Notes: generated by a model not told the origin, from the letters alone. 64,000 nt of DNA from CAYFQB01 sp964345225 (GCA_964345225.1 CAYFQB010000011.1:26620-90619); one strand, 5' to 3'. Counted from the first letter of the stretch, positions 17,648-25,663 are shown. Numbers and translations: made by a program.

Positions 17648-18625
17648 ATGCGTATAATTAAAGTTGAAAATCTTGTCAAGCGGTTTGGCAATATCACTGC
17701 TGTAGATGACATCTCGTTCGATATAGAAGAGGGCTCTATTTTCGGCTTCCTTGGGCCTAATGGTGCTGGAAAGACAACCACAATAAATATACTTTGTACG
17801 TTACTAGCACCAACATCCGGAAAAGCGTATCTGAACGGTCATGACTGCAATACAGAATCTGCTGAAGTCAGAAAAGCTATCGGTATTGTTTTTCAGGACA
17901 GTTCGCTCGATAAGGATCTCACAGCCAGGGAGAACCTGATGTTTCATGCGTATCTTTACAATGTAGATAAATCAGAGAGGAAACCAAGGGTCGAAGATGC
18001 GCTCAGATTTGTTGACCTTTATGGAAGGGCGGATGATCTGGTAAAGAAATATTCGGGTGGAATGAAACGGCGTCTTGAAGTCGCAAGGGGACTCATTCAC
18101 AGGCCAAAAGTACTTTTTCTTGACGAGCCAACTCTCGGGCTCGATCCCCAGAGCAGAATGAATTTATGGGAATTCATTACTGAACTTCCCAAAAAACATA
18201 AAGTAACCATTTTCATGACCACACACTATATGGAAGAAGCTGAGGTCTGCGATAAGATTGCTATTATAGATAAAGGTAAAATAATAGCATCAGGGACACC
18301 TCAGGAACTCAAGAAAACCGTTGGTGGAGACATAATTTATTTAAAAACAGATGATAATAATAAAGCCATAGAGAATATTAAGAATCTTTTTGACATTGAA
18401 GCATTTGAGAAAGACGGGGAAATATATATTTCCACATTAAAAGGTGATGCCTGTATACCTGAGATAATACGAGAAATAGGGGAGAGGGTTTTGTCTGTTA
18501 GAATGCAGAGGCCCACTCTTAATGACGTATTTTTAAAACTTACAGGCAAAGAGATAAGGGAAGAAACACCTTCTTCAGGTGATTATATGAAAGAAGCTGT
18601 GCGTGCATACAGGAGAAAACATTAA
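17648..18625 (+). CDS. ABC-2 exporter ATP-binding protein (DrrA-like)
   Basis: 325 aa. Walker A 'GPNGAGKTTT', signature 'YSGGMKRRLEVARGL', Walker B 'VLFLDEPTLGLDP' and H-loop 'IFMTTHYMEEAE' are all intact. A C-terminal region of about 80 residues ('LSVRMQRPTLNDVFLKLTGK') is typical of DrrA-type drug or lipid exporters. The partner membrane gene lies 56 bp downstream. The substrate is unknown. Confidence 0.9.
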   Translation: MRIIKVENLVKRFGNITAVDDISFDIEEGSIFGFLGPNGAGKTTTINILCTLLAPTSGKAYLNGHDCNTESAEVRKAIGIVFQDSSLDKDLTARENLMFHAYLYNVDKSERKPRVEDALRFVDLYGRADDLVKKYSGGMKRRLEVARGLIHRPKVLFLDEPTLGLDPQSRMNLWEFITELPKKHKVTIFMTTHYMEEAEVCDKIAIIDKGKIIASGTPQELKKTVGGDIIYLKTDDNNKAIENIKNLFDIEAFEKDGEIYISTLKGDACIPEIIREIGERVLSVRMQRPTLNDVFLKLTGKEIREETPSSGDYMKEAVRAYRRKH

Positions 18626-18681
18626 AGAACCGAGCTAAAATAATAATATTAAAGTTAATCTTTAATATAACGGATTAAGTT

Positions 18682-19446
18682 ATGGATTTTAATGCAATTT
18701 ATGTAATTGTGGCAAGAGAATTCAAGAAATTTATTCGTGAGAGGAGCCGGCTCTTTTCCACTATCGCACGGCCACTCTTATGGCTTTTTATAGTAGGTGG
18801 CGGGATGTCAAGAATTGTGCCTTCTACTGAAGGGGTCTCATACATACAGTTTCTTTTCCCGGGGATACTCGGGATGACAATACTCTTCAGTTCTATATTC
18901 TCATCTATTTCGATTATATGGGACAAGGAATTCGGCTTTATGAAGGAGATACTCGTTGCCCCTATATCTAGATTCTCTGTTGTTGTCGGTAAAGCCACAA
19001 GCGGCATGGTTCTTTCAACAATACAGGCGACTATTGTGCTTGCACTATTTCCATTCATTGGCCTTAAGATTGGTATTTTTCAGATTATAAAGGTCATATT
19101 AATTTGTGCTGTGTTATCATTTGCTCTTTCGGCATTTGGAATCGTGATTGCCACTTTCTATGACAGTTACGAGAGCTTCAGTGTCATAATGAACTTCATA
19201 GTACTACCCATGTTCTTTCTTTCCGGTGCCATGTATCCTGTAAAGCTGTTGCCCAAGGTATTAAAAATGCTCGCAAGCATAAATCCCCTGACATTTGGAG
19301 TTGACGCTCTAAAGAATGTTATTTTCCCTTTTGAAAAGGGTAATATGAGCCCTGACTATTCCTTATATCTTGATGTATCGGTTATTGTCGCAATTTCTGT
19401 TATTTTCGTCTTGATAGGAGGGAAGTTTTTTGAAAGAAAAGGGTGA
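18682..19446 (+). CDS. ABC-2 type permease (DrrB-like)
   Basis: 254 aa with about six membrane segments. ABC-2 marks are 'FIRERSRLFSTIARPLLWLF' near residue 14, 'IWDKEFGFMKEILVAPISR' near 75 and 'FFLSGAMYPVKLLPKVLK' near 178. It pairs with the ATPase encoded at 17648 to form a simple two-gene exporter. The stop overlaps nothing; a short spacer with no clear terminator follows. Confidence 0.9.
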   Translation: MDFNAIYVIVAREFKKFIRERSRLFSTIARPLLWLFIVGGGMSRIVPSTEGVSYIQFLFPGILGMTILFSSIFSSISIIWDKEFGFMKEILVAPISRFSVVVGKATSGMVLSTIQATIVLALFPFIGLKIGIFQIIKVILICAVLSFALSAFGIVIATFYDSYESFSVIMNFIVLPMFFLSGAMYPVKLLPKVLKMLASINPLTFGVDALKNVIFPFEKGNMSPDYSLYLDVSVIVAISVIFVLIGGKFFERKG

Positions 19447-19554
19447 ATACGGGATACGGGCTAAATTAGTATCAATTCTTATTGTTAGCTATCCGAGTTC
19501 CCAGAGTAATACTGGCCTTCACGCGGGACTCAATACTTTTGCAGAATAATATTA

Positions 19555-19887
19555 GTGTTCGTCAAGGAAAGAATTTTGATAGAAATACGTGAGGAACAGC
19601 CAGGGGATTTTGCAGCAGTTAGAGTAATAAACAATCTCGCCTTTGGCTCGATGTTGATAGAAGAAGTAATAAATATTTTAAAAAAAAGAAACTGTCCTTT
19701 TATCATAGTTCTTGGACATCCTGAATATTATCTGCGTTTTGGATTTCAGAAAGCATCTTTATATGACATTAGATGTCAATGGGTAGTTCCTGAAGAAGCT
19801 TTTATGATATTGGTGATTGACGAATCAGCTATGTCTGGGCAGTCCGGGACTGGAAAATATAGAGATGAATTTAATGAAATAATATAA
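19555..19887 (+). pseudogene. GNAT acetyltransferase with internal deletion
   Basis: A 110-aa frame. The N-terminus ('EIREEQPGDFAAVRVINNLAF') and C-terminus ('VLGHPEYYLRFGFQKAS', 'WVVPEEAFMILVID') are those of YhbS-like GNATs of about 165-175 aa. The two parts are joined directly after 'LAFGS'. The central strands and the acetyl-CoA-binding motif (R/Q-x-x-G-x-G/A) are missing. About 60 residues appear deleted in frame, so the product is almost certainly inactive. The GTG/ATG start choice is unclear; the homologous part begins near 'LIEIREEQ' (about 19575). Confidence 0.75.
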
Positions 19888-20004
19888 GTGTAGAGTATTC
19901 GTCTGGAGACATATCAAGATTCTCTATTACACCTGCAAAATAAGCAGTTTCAAAAAGTGTAAAGTGGTGAAGATTACCCCAAAAAATACTTTTTATTCTT
20001 TACT

Positions 20005-20325
20005 TCAAGTAGATTTATTCGTTAAGTTTTCAATCAATTTTTTAATTATCACTTTCTGCTCATCACTTAAGTCAATAAACATAATTCCAAATCCGATTCC
20101 TGACTGGCAGTACCGAACTTTTGCTTTAACCGTTATCTTTTTTCCTTTAAAGGGAATAGTTACGTCAATTACATCATTTTTTTCATAAAATTGAATTGCA
20201 CTAATAAATAGACCTCCTTCACTGATATCGCCAGTTGTGCACTGCTTTGCACCATCTACCAAAATGTCTTCTCTCAAAGGAAGTCTTTTGTGTTTTCTGC
20301 GTCCTTTTGGATCGTGATCGTTCAT
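20005..20325 (-). CDS. PilZ-domain protein (c-di-GMP receptor candidate)
   Basis: 106 aa, essentially one PilZ domain. The c-di-GMP motifs are present: an N-terminal Arg-rich 'RRKHKR' (RxxxR) at about residues 9-14 and 'DISEGGLFIS' (D/NxSxxG) at about 33-42. 'YCQSGIGFGIMFIDLSDEQK' is the usual C-terminal strand and turn. It would bind c-di-GMP and act on a partner. It lies directly downstream, same strand, of the glycosidase gene controlled by c-di-GMP riboswitches, separated by about 350 bp including a decayed domain, so co-transcription is uncertain. Confidence 0.88.
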   Translation of the reverse strand: MNDHDPKGRRKHKRLPLREDILVDGAKQCTTGDISEGGLFISAIQFYEKNDVIDVTIPFKGKKITVKAKVRYCQSGIGFGIMFIDLSDEQKVIIKKLIENLTNKST

Positions 20326-20484
20326 TTATTAGCATTATATAACTAGCAAGTTACTTCTACAATAAAATTTTAAACTCTCTTCCTTCCTATAAGTGTGAGT
20401 ATACTGCCTGCCTTAGAGATTCAATGTTACAACTGGAAATGTGAATTTTACCTTGATTTAATATTATAACAATAGGAAGATTTA
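20326..20484. other. Spacer between PilZ gene and decayed tail
   Basis: About 160 bp, AT-rich. I see no ORF, no convincing terminator and no promoter I can support. Confidence 0.3.
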
Positions 20485-20674
20485 CTAGAAGAGGGGACAT
20501 GTATAACATTCTGAAGCGATATTGCTGAGGGGTGGGTTGACTGTATCCAGATATAAGTTATAGGTTACTACATCTTTTAAGTCCGTGGCGCCACCTATCC
20601 AGCTTAAGGTTAAGTCCTGGTGGATGATCGACTGCTCCATCTTGAGGAATAGGATTAGACGGTTGGTAGGGTGG
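20485..20674 (-). pseudogene. Decayed fibronectin-III-like C-terminal tail of the GH39-like protein
   Basis: Reading on in frame past the amber stop at 20675-20677 gives 'PPYQPSNPIPQDGAVDHPP', a typical linker into an FN3-like domain. A one-base shift near 20617 then leads into 'DLTLSWIGGATDLKDVVTY' and 'NLYLDTVNPPLSNIASE', the classic SWxGGxxD...VTYxLYLDT core. This second frame stops at 20485. The original protein therefore probably had one more C-terminal domain, lost through a nonsense codon plus a frameshift. Confidence 0.78.
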
Positions 20675-23317
20675 CTAGTTTGGCAGATTTAAGACAATTA
20701 AGGTAACGCTATATGGCTCTAAGGTTAGACTTTCCGTGTAGATGTCAGTATAAGCAAGGGTATTTTCTACTTTAGAGCCTTCTAAGGATACACCTGGCCA
20801 ATTGTTAATCTCATCTATACATTCAGCATCTAATGTATAAGTATTATACTGTCCATAGTAGAAAAGATCTTCAACTCCCTTTGCCACCTTCTGATAAAGT
20901 AGATAGGCCCCAGTTAGTTCCTCCCAGACGATCTCCCAAGTGCATGCCGGATCATTGATGTATCTATCAAACTCGGCGTAACAGTCTTGGATGAGTTGTT
21001 CTAATATTTTAAGATCACCCTCACTTTCTTCTACCTTCTGCCAGATTAAATCAATATCACTTCCGGAATATCCTTTTTCGCTTAAGAGTTGGTCGGTTAA
21101 TTCCTTGGGTTTTTGTATTGCTTCCGCCTCGGCCTCCTCTACGGCTGCATCAATACTTCCTCCTGTATCATCATTATACCTATAACTGTTAGAATGGTCT
21201 CGATCAATCAGGTATCTTTGGTAGTTGATCTCTCGAGCAAAGGGCAGGTTTTTCAAGGTAATCTCCACTGTCTGCTGTGTGGCAATATTGACATGATTAT
21301 CCTCATAAATCTGGTAGGCCTGCTCAAAATGGTTGATCTTCTCTGTATCGGCTAAGGTGGTCAAGTATATCTGGCTTGCTGCCTCAGCATCAGGCTGCAT
21401 CTCCACCGGAAGAGCCTTAATACTTAGCTCCCCTTTGATTATCCGGATTAAGGGATACTTTATTTCTTTGTAAATGTACTTTTTTTCGCCATCTTCACCT
21501 TCCAGGGACAAAAGATAAAGTGCAGTATCTAAAAAAGCCACTGTCTGGGGTTGGGAGAGACCCTCGCTCATCAAAGAAGGGGTCTCATTTTTGAAGAAAA
21601 TACTTATTACCTCATCTTGATAACCACTGTATCCCTGGTTGCTCAGATATTCATTGGCCAGGCTAGCGGGATAGAGTCTGTTTTCAAAGTTAGAGATTAA
21701 AAGATATACATATTTATCATCCGGGCTTTTGGAGGCGATAGCCGTGAGGTTGGGGCTGTTTTCTGTTACCCCCAGCCTGCGCATCGTGACATCATTGCCG
21801 AGTTCTTGACCGGTTAATTTACCCAAGGCCCAAAATGCATTATAAATAGAAGAAATAACCACTCCTTTCCAATCATGAACAAAGAGCCCGCTATATGCTA
21901 AGACTCCACCCCAGTCCGGACTTTCCTTTATAGAATGAAAGAAAGGCCGATCCACCTCGGCCTCTTCAATGGCTACTACTGCCGGGATTATATAAGCTGC
22001 CAAGGTCTGTCTCACGTCAGTAATGTCAGTGCCTACAGTCTCAACTGAACTCTCGGTATCATAAGTCCACTCACTATTATAAATTTCTATAGTAGCGGTG
22101 TCATAACCGAATTCTTCCAACCAACTCCTCAAGGTCAATGTTTGCTTGCGCCAGTACCCATTAGACGGATTGATATTCCACGGATGATAGTCAATAATAT
22201 TGGGGTAGCCCAAGTCAAAAAGCGTGGTCTCTTCTTTTATATATTTGAGAAAATTATAAAGCATGGGGTCTTCTGGATCTGCGTAATCTGGGAAAAATGC
22301 TTTAGCTTTGAGATTTGCTACCTGGGGTCCAGCGACTTTAACATTAAGGTTGGCTCTTCTTGCACCCAAGACCGAATATTCATAGAGCTTAAAATATTCC
22401 CTATCTGTTCCCAGCCAGAACTTTGGATCATTTGGTTCATTATCCACACCATAGGACACATTTTCAGGGCCTAATACTTCATCAAAATGCCTGACGATTA
22501 TCTCAAATATCTCGGCCCAGGTATCATAATCTTCAGGTGGCGATTCCCAGTAAATTGGCGACTGAAAAGCTTCTAATCCATAAGGGTTGGGGGCTCTATT
22601 CTTATCTTTGGACAACCAATAGGGCATTCCATCAACTACGATGTACACATGTATGCCATGGTCAACCATATCATGGAAATAACTATCCATATGACTTAAA
22701 CCTTGCTCTAACAATTCTTGCCAATTCTCTGGTTTTTCTTTAGAATCAATTATCCAAAGACTAACTCCAACTCGAAAACTACCTGGATCAAGCTCATTCC
22801 TATCTAATACTCGTCTATGAGCGTATCTCTCAGGCCAATAATATAGAAAACTACCCTTATATTGATAAGGCAACTCCCCTTCATCCTGGGCGGCATCCAC
22901 AGTGATTTGAAACACTGGCTCAGGCATATCATTTACAGTAATAGTTACCGATTCTAATGCACTAAGTGGGGGTGACCCACTATCTTCAGCCGTAAAGGTA
23001 AGGTCATAGCTACCGCTGTCAGTGTATTCTGGTATCCCATTTAAAATAATTATAGCCGGATTGCCGGATTGATTGTCTGTCATCGTCAGCCAATCAGGCA
23101 GCCCTTCTACAGTTAAGGTAACTATATCGCTTGGATCTGGGTCAGTAGATGTAACAGTAAAATCTAAAGGCTCTTCTTCCATGACTGTCTGGTCATCAAT
23201 TGGCTCAACAACAGGAGGATTATTTACTGCCAGGGCAGTAACTGGCGCGACAAATCCCAAGCTGATGATGCTTAGGCTAGTCAATACCAGCCTCATCTTT
23301 GAATTTAATGTTCTCAT
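20675..23317 (-). CDS. Secreted GH39-like glycosidase with N-terminal Ig-like domain (PslG-like candidate)
   Basis: About 880 aa. A signal peptide (cleavage near residue 30, 'VTALA') is followed by a cadherin/He_PIG-type Ig domain (33-130: 'PIDDQTVMEEEPLDFTV', 'SGSYDLTFTAEDSGSPPLS'). A clan-A glycosidase domain then covers about 150-600. 'YGVDNEPND' carries the likely acid/base Glu near 295, and 'IEIYNSEWTY' the likely nucleophile Glu near 417, as in GH39 enzymes. The rest holds a beta-rich part and helical insertions. It probably cleaves an exopolysaccharide outside the cytoplasm; PslG is a known GH39 biofilm hydrolase (substrate here is inference). Two c-di-GMP riboswitches with terminators precede it. 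Its C-terminal domain is lost (20485-20674). Confidence 0.82.
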   Translation of the reverse strand: MRTLNSKMRLVLTSLSIISLGFVAPVTALAVNNPPVVEPIDDQTVMEEEPLDFTVTSTDPDPSDIVTLTVEGLPDWLTMTDNQSGNPAIIILNGIPEYTDSGSYDLTFTAEDSGSPPLSALESVTITVNDMPEPVFQITVDAAQDEGELPYQYKGSFLYYWPERYAHRRVLDRNELDPGSFRVGVSLWIIDSKEKPENWQELLEQGLSHMDSYFHDMVDHGIHVYIVVDGMPYWLSKDKNRAPNPYGLEAFQSPIYWESPPEDYDTWAEIFEIIVRHFDEVLGPENVSYGVDNEPNDPKFWLGTDREYFKLYEYSVLGARRANLNVKVAGPQVANLKAKAFFPDYADPEDPMLYNFLKYIKEETTLFDLGYPNIIDYHPWNINPSNGYWRKQTLTLRSWLEEFGYDTATIEIYNSEWTYDTESSVETVGTDITDVRQTLAAYIIPAVVAIEEAEVDRPFFHSIKESPDWGGVLAYSGLFVHDWKGVVISSIYNAFWALGKLTGQELGNDVTMRRLGVTENSPNLTAIASKSPDDKYVYLLISNFENRLYPASLANEYLSNQGYSGYQDEVISIFFKNETPSLMSEGLSQPQTVAFLDTALYLLSLEGEDGEKKYIYKEIKYPLIRIIKGELSIKALPVEMQPDAEAASQIYLTTLADTEKINHFEQAYQIYEDNHVNIATQQTVEITLKNLPFAREINYQRYLIDRDHSNSYRYNDDTGGSIDAAVEEAEAEAIQKPKELTDQLLSEKGYSGSDIDLIWQKVEESEGDLKILEQLIQDCYAEFDRYINDPACTWEIVWEELTGAYLLYQKVAKGVEDLFYYGQYNTYTLDAECIDEINNWPGVSLEGSKVENTLAYTDIYTESLTLEPYSVTLIVLNLPN

Positions 23318-23369
23318 CACAATTTCAAGCGCGAATCACAAAATTAAATTTTTCTGAAAAAATATTATT

Positions 23370-23409
23370 AAAAAAATGGTCTGTTTCCTGACAAAAGGGG
23401 AAGCAGTCC
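23370..23409 (-). terminator. Intrinsic terminator of the gene-proximal c-di-GMP riboswitch
   Basis: On the minus strand, ggactgcttcc (23399-23409) pairs imperfectly (two mismatches) with ggaaacagacc (23378-23388), followed by an A-T7 tract (23370-23377). It lies between the aptamer and the glycosidase start. That is the expected expression platform for transcriptional control. Confidence 0.8.
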
Positions 23410-23420
23410 ATTGTTATCCT

Positions 23421-23515
23421 GACCTGTTTCTTCGGCAACCCGGCTATCCCGATGCTTCAGGACCCGATGCTTTGTGCCCCATCCTTCCGGATGGTTTGCC
23501 TTTTTCAGGTTACCA
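23421..23515 (-). promoter_or_regulatory. c-di-GMP-I (GEMM-I) riboswitch, gene-proximal copy
   Basis: The minus strand reads P1 arm 'aacctg', 'ggcaaacc', the P2 hairpin atcc-ggaa-ggat with a GNRA loop, 'ggggcacaaagc', the P3 stem, 'atagccgggttgccga' and the closing 'caggt'. The pairs 'ggcaaacc'/'cacaaagc' and 'gccgggttgccga' are GEMM-I consensus elements. A terminator follows at 23370-23409. It is predicted to sense c-di-GMP and control transcription of the glycosidase gene. Confidence 0.9.
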
Positions 23516-23520
23516 AGAAC

Positions 23521-23558
23521 AAAAAAGCCTGTTTCCTTAAAGGGAAACAGGCTTTTTT
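23521..23558 (-). terminator. Intrinsic terminator of the gene-distal c-di-GMP riboswitch
   Basis: A perfect 10-bp stem, gcctgtttcc (23527-23536) and ggaaacaggc (23543-23552), has a 6-base loop. T6 follows on the minus strand (23521-23526), and a T-run on the plus strand makes it bidirectional in form. It sits between the two aptamers and shares the ctgtttcc/ggaaacag arms with the second terminator. Confidence 0.92.
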
Positions 23559-23582
23559 ATCAGATTATCGATTTCTGTAAAA

Positions 23583-23685
23583 GCTCTATTTCTTCGGCAA
23601 CCCGGCTGTCCTTTCATATACTAAAAGGACCCGTTGGTTTTGTGCCCCCTAGTTACCTAGGGTTTACCTTTTCGGAAACTCGCTT
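23583..23685 (-). promoter_or_regulatory. c-di-GMP-I (GEMM-I) riboswitch, gene-distal copy
   Basis: The minus strand reads 'ggtaaacc', the P2 hairpin ctag-gtaa-ctag with a GNRA loop, 'gggggcacaaaacc', P3 'gggtcctttt...aaaaggac' and 'agccgggttgccga'. All GEMM-I core elements match the second copy, while the stems differ in sequence but keep pairing. It lies upstream of the perfect terminator at 23521-23558. The promoter should lie above 23690 on the minus strand; I cannot place it. Confidence 0.9.
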
Positions 23686-23840
23686 GTTATATGCTGTCAA
23701 AGATCTTCCTTAATGATAATTAACAGTTTATAGTTTTTAATAAAAGTTGTCAAGATTCATTTACATGCTGCACCAGAGTAATAAAAAATCTTTTTCAAAA
23801 GGCAGATAATATCTGGCAGTGTAGCAGTAGGGGCTAAGAG

Positions 23841-24145
23841 ATGAGGAAGGTAAAGATTTTCGATACAACCCTGCGTGACGGAGAGCAGTCACCAGGTACA
23901 TCCATGAACGTTGATGAAAAGATCAAGGTAGCAAAACAAACAGCTTGAGAAACTTGGTGTTGACATAATAGAGGCGGTTTCCCTGTCGCTTCACAGGGTG
24001 ATTTCGATGCAGTAAAAAGTATTGCAGCCGAGATCCAGCAGGCAACTATTGCTGCTCTTGCAAGAACAAAGGATACAGATATTGAAAGGGCAGGCGCAGC
24101 AATCGAGCCGGCTGCACAGAAAAGGATACATACTTTTATTCCTGC
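23841..24145 (+). pseudogene. leuA: 2-isopropylmalate synthase (leuA) remnant, frameshifted and truncated
   Basis: The frame opens with the LeuA N-terminus 'KIFDTTLRDGEQSPGTSM'. After 'KIKVAKQ' a 4-bp duplication (aaacaaac) shifts the frame, which resumes as 'QLEKLGVDIIEA'. A single missing G in 'gaggcggtttcc' shifts it again, and it resumes as 'FPVASQGDFDAVKSIAAEIQ' through 'AAIEPAAQKRIHTFI'. Similarity ends near 24140. About 100 of the usual 500 residues remain. A short palindrome (gcctgcctgacggcagacaggc) lies just beyond the break at about 24180. Confidence 0.88.
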
Positions 24146-24242
24146 CAAGCCTGAAAGACCTCTGGTCTCTTACTGGGCAAGCCTGCCTGACGGCAGACAG
24201 GCAACGGGGATTTCTAACGGGGTAAAGCTGGGAATAAAACTT

Positions 24243-24884
24243 TTAGGGCTTAATCCTAACATATATAACCGCAGAACAAATGCATGGGGGATAACCACAT
24301 GAGGGACATTTATAGCCACGTTTTATGCTGTCTTCCTTCCAATAACCGGGTATTTCGAAAATACGTCTGAACCCGAATTTTCTGGCTATTGACGTTATAT
24401 GTATACCTTTCCTGCTTTTCCATGCAGTAAGTATAGTTACGCCAGAGTCAATATCATCCAGACTTCCAAGACACTCTGAGAATAGTTTTGTGCCGATACC
24501 CCTTTTACGGAAAGCTGGTTCAACAGCTAACGAGGATATCATGCCTATTTCTTTGGCAGGTAAAAGTTGCTTTAAGTAATCAGCTTTTTCTTTTGGGAAA
24601 AGATTGAATGCCTGCCGGGTTTTTATTTTTTTCCCGATACAGAAACCGACTACACGATTTTTATGCTCTGCATAAAGAGCAACATTGTTTTTGTCAGTAA
24701 TATCCTTGATTCTTATGTAAGAATCACCAAGTTGTTCATTTGCAATAGACAGAACTCTGGAGAATTGTCTCCTGGAGATTTTTCTGATAACAAGTTGATA
24801 TGCTTTTGAATATTGTTTATTGATACCGCTGGATCCCCTGGTGCCAGATTCTTTTACTCCGTAAGAAAGTGTTGTTGTTTTATC
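24243..24884 (-). pseudogene. GNAT acetyltransferase frame without a start codon
   Basis: An uninterrupted minus-strand frame of 213 codons begins right after a stop at 24885-24887. Its first ATG/GTG/TTG is only at 24542. The N-terminal part already looks like GNAT ('VIRKISRRQFSRVLSI', 'VALYAEHKNRVVGFCIG'), and the acetyl-CoA motif is in 'AFRKRGIGTKLFSECL' just after that ATG. Translation from 24542 would yield 99 aa lacking the first half of the fold. Either the true start was lost (pseudogene) or a rare ATT/ATC start is used. It ends in a Cys-rich tail ('CPSCGYPPCIC'), possibly metal-binding. Confidence 0.68.
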
Positions 24885-24924
24885 CTAACTGGGAGCTAAG
24901 CTCTGTCCTTTCTGACGGGGTTTA

Positions 24925-25182
24925 CTATTCAGTAATCTTATATACCTTGTCGTGCCTACGGACTTTTTCTTCGAGCTTAATCCCGACCATATCACCCTTT
25001 TTCGCCTTTTCAACTGATTGATGCTCTATCTGCATTGACTTTATGGTTGTTTTGTAGTCAGTGGTATGGCCCTTGATATGGATACCGTCACCAATGGACA
25101 GTTCGTCATTAGTTATTTCTATTGCCACGACAGCGATCTTGTCATAATAATTATGTACAACACCGACCTCTATTTCAGCCAT
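24925..25182 (-). CDS. Translation elongation factor-like protein (EF-Tu domain 2 fold)
   Basis: 85 aa. A single beta-barrel like domain 2 of translational GTPases: 'DELSIGDGIHIKGHTTDY' and 'KAKKGDMVGIKLEEKVRRHD' mimic the EF-Tu/IF-2 barrel, with no GTPase domain. Free-standing copies are annotated in several anaerobic lineages; the function is not known. The ATG at 25182 has a strong Shine-Dalgarno (taggaggt) 7 bases upstream. Confidence 0.8.
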   Translation of the reverse strand: MAEIEVGVVHNYYDKIAVVAIEITNDELSIGDGIHIKGHTTDYKTTIKSMQIEHQSVEKAKKGDMVGIKLEEKVRRHDKVYKITE

Positions 25183-25289
25183 AAAAGAACCTCCTATCTT
25201 TTTTTAATATTCTTTCTATTATAAATTTATATTGTCAAGTAATAAAAAAGGTTTTGCCTGTTTAAAAAATCCATTGCTGGTGTGATCTT

Positions 25290-25469
25290 TCATCTTTTAT
25301 CATATTTATGCTCAATCCAGTATAACTGCTTGTGACCTTTTGCTTCATATTGTGATAATTCCCTCAAGGCATCTTTTTTTGATAAGAACTGTTTCACGAA
25401 GAATTTGTTACCATGGTCGTCCTGTCGATACAGTATCCAGCGCTTAAGGTTTTTGACTAACTTTTTCAA
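25290..25469 (-). CDS. Small basic hypothetical protein, TTG start
   Basis: 59 aa, starting at a TTG (25467-25469). The product is Lys/Arg- and aromatic-rich, with 'KRWILYRQDDHGNKFFVKQF' and 'SQYEAKGHKQLYWIEHKYDK'. The mix of aromatic and charged residues looks protein-like rather than random, and no stop interrupts it. A stop lies 7 codons upstream, so TTG is the only usual start; no clear Shine-Dalgarno is visible. It reads in the same direction as the EF-like gene 107 bp downstream. I do not recognise the family. Confidence 0.45.
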   Translation of the reverse strand: MKKLVKNLKRWILYRQDDHGNKFFVKQFLSKKDALRELSQYEAKGHKQLYWIEHKYDKR

Positions 25470-25562
25470 AGTTCTATTTTTTTCCGTTTAGAAATTGTTG
25501 TTATTTTCTTCTAACAGGGTTTACTAATCTTAATAGTTATTTGGCTATCAAAACACCATATT

Positions 25563-25663
25563 TTTTATCCCTCGACGCTTCTAAAACACCAGGCTTTAGG
25601 CCGGTGATGAAGCGGGGCTCGGGGATTCCGCTCAGAAACCCCGGACTTTAGTCCGGGTGAGCT
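25563..25663. repeat. 101-bp dispersed double-hairpin repeat, copy 2
   Basis: An ungapped match to 14127-14227 with 6 differences. The second hairpin (cccggact-tt-agtccggg, outer agctc-type arms) is identical. The first inner hairpin is weakened (aggctttaggcc for gggctttagccc). It sits in a roughly 365-bp gap (25470-25834) that otherwise shows no supported feature. Confidence 0.88.

Noticed and set aside
24160..24240. Continuation of leuA beyond 24145
   Set aside because: The frame remains open but the residues no longer resemble LeuA, and a palindrome lies at the break.
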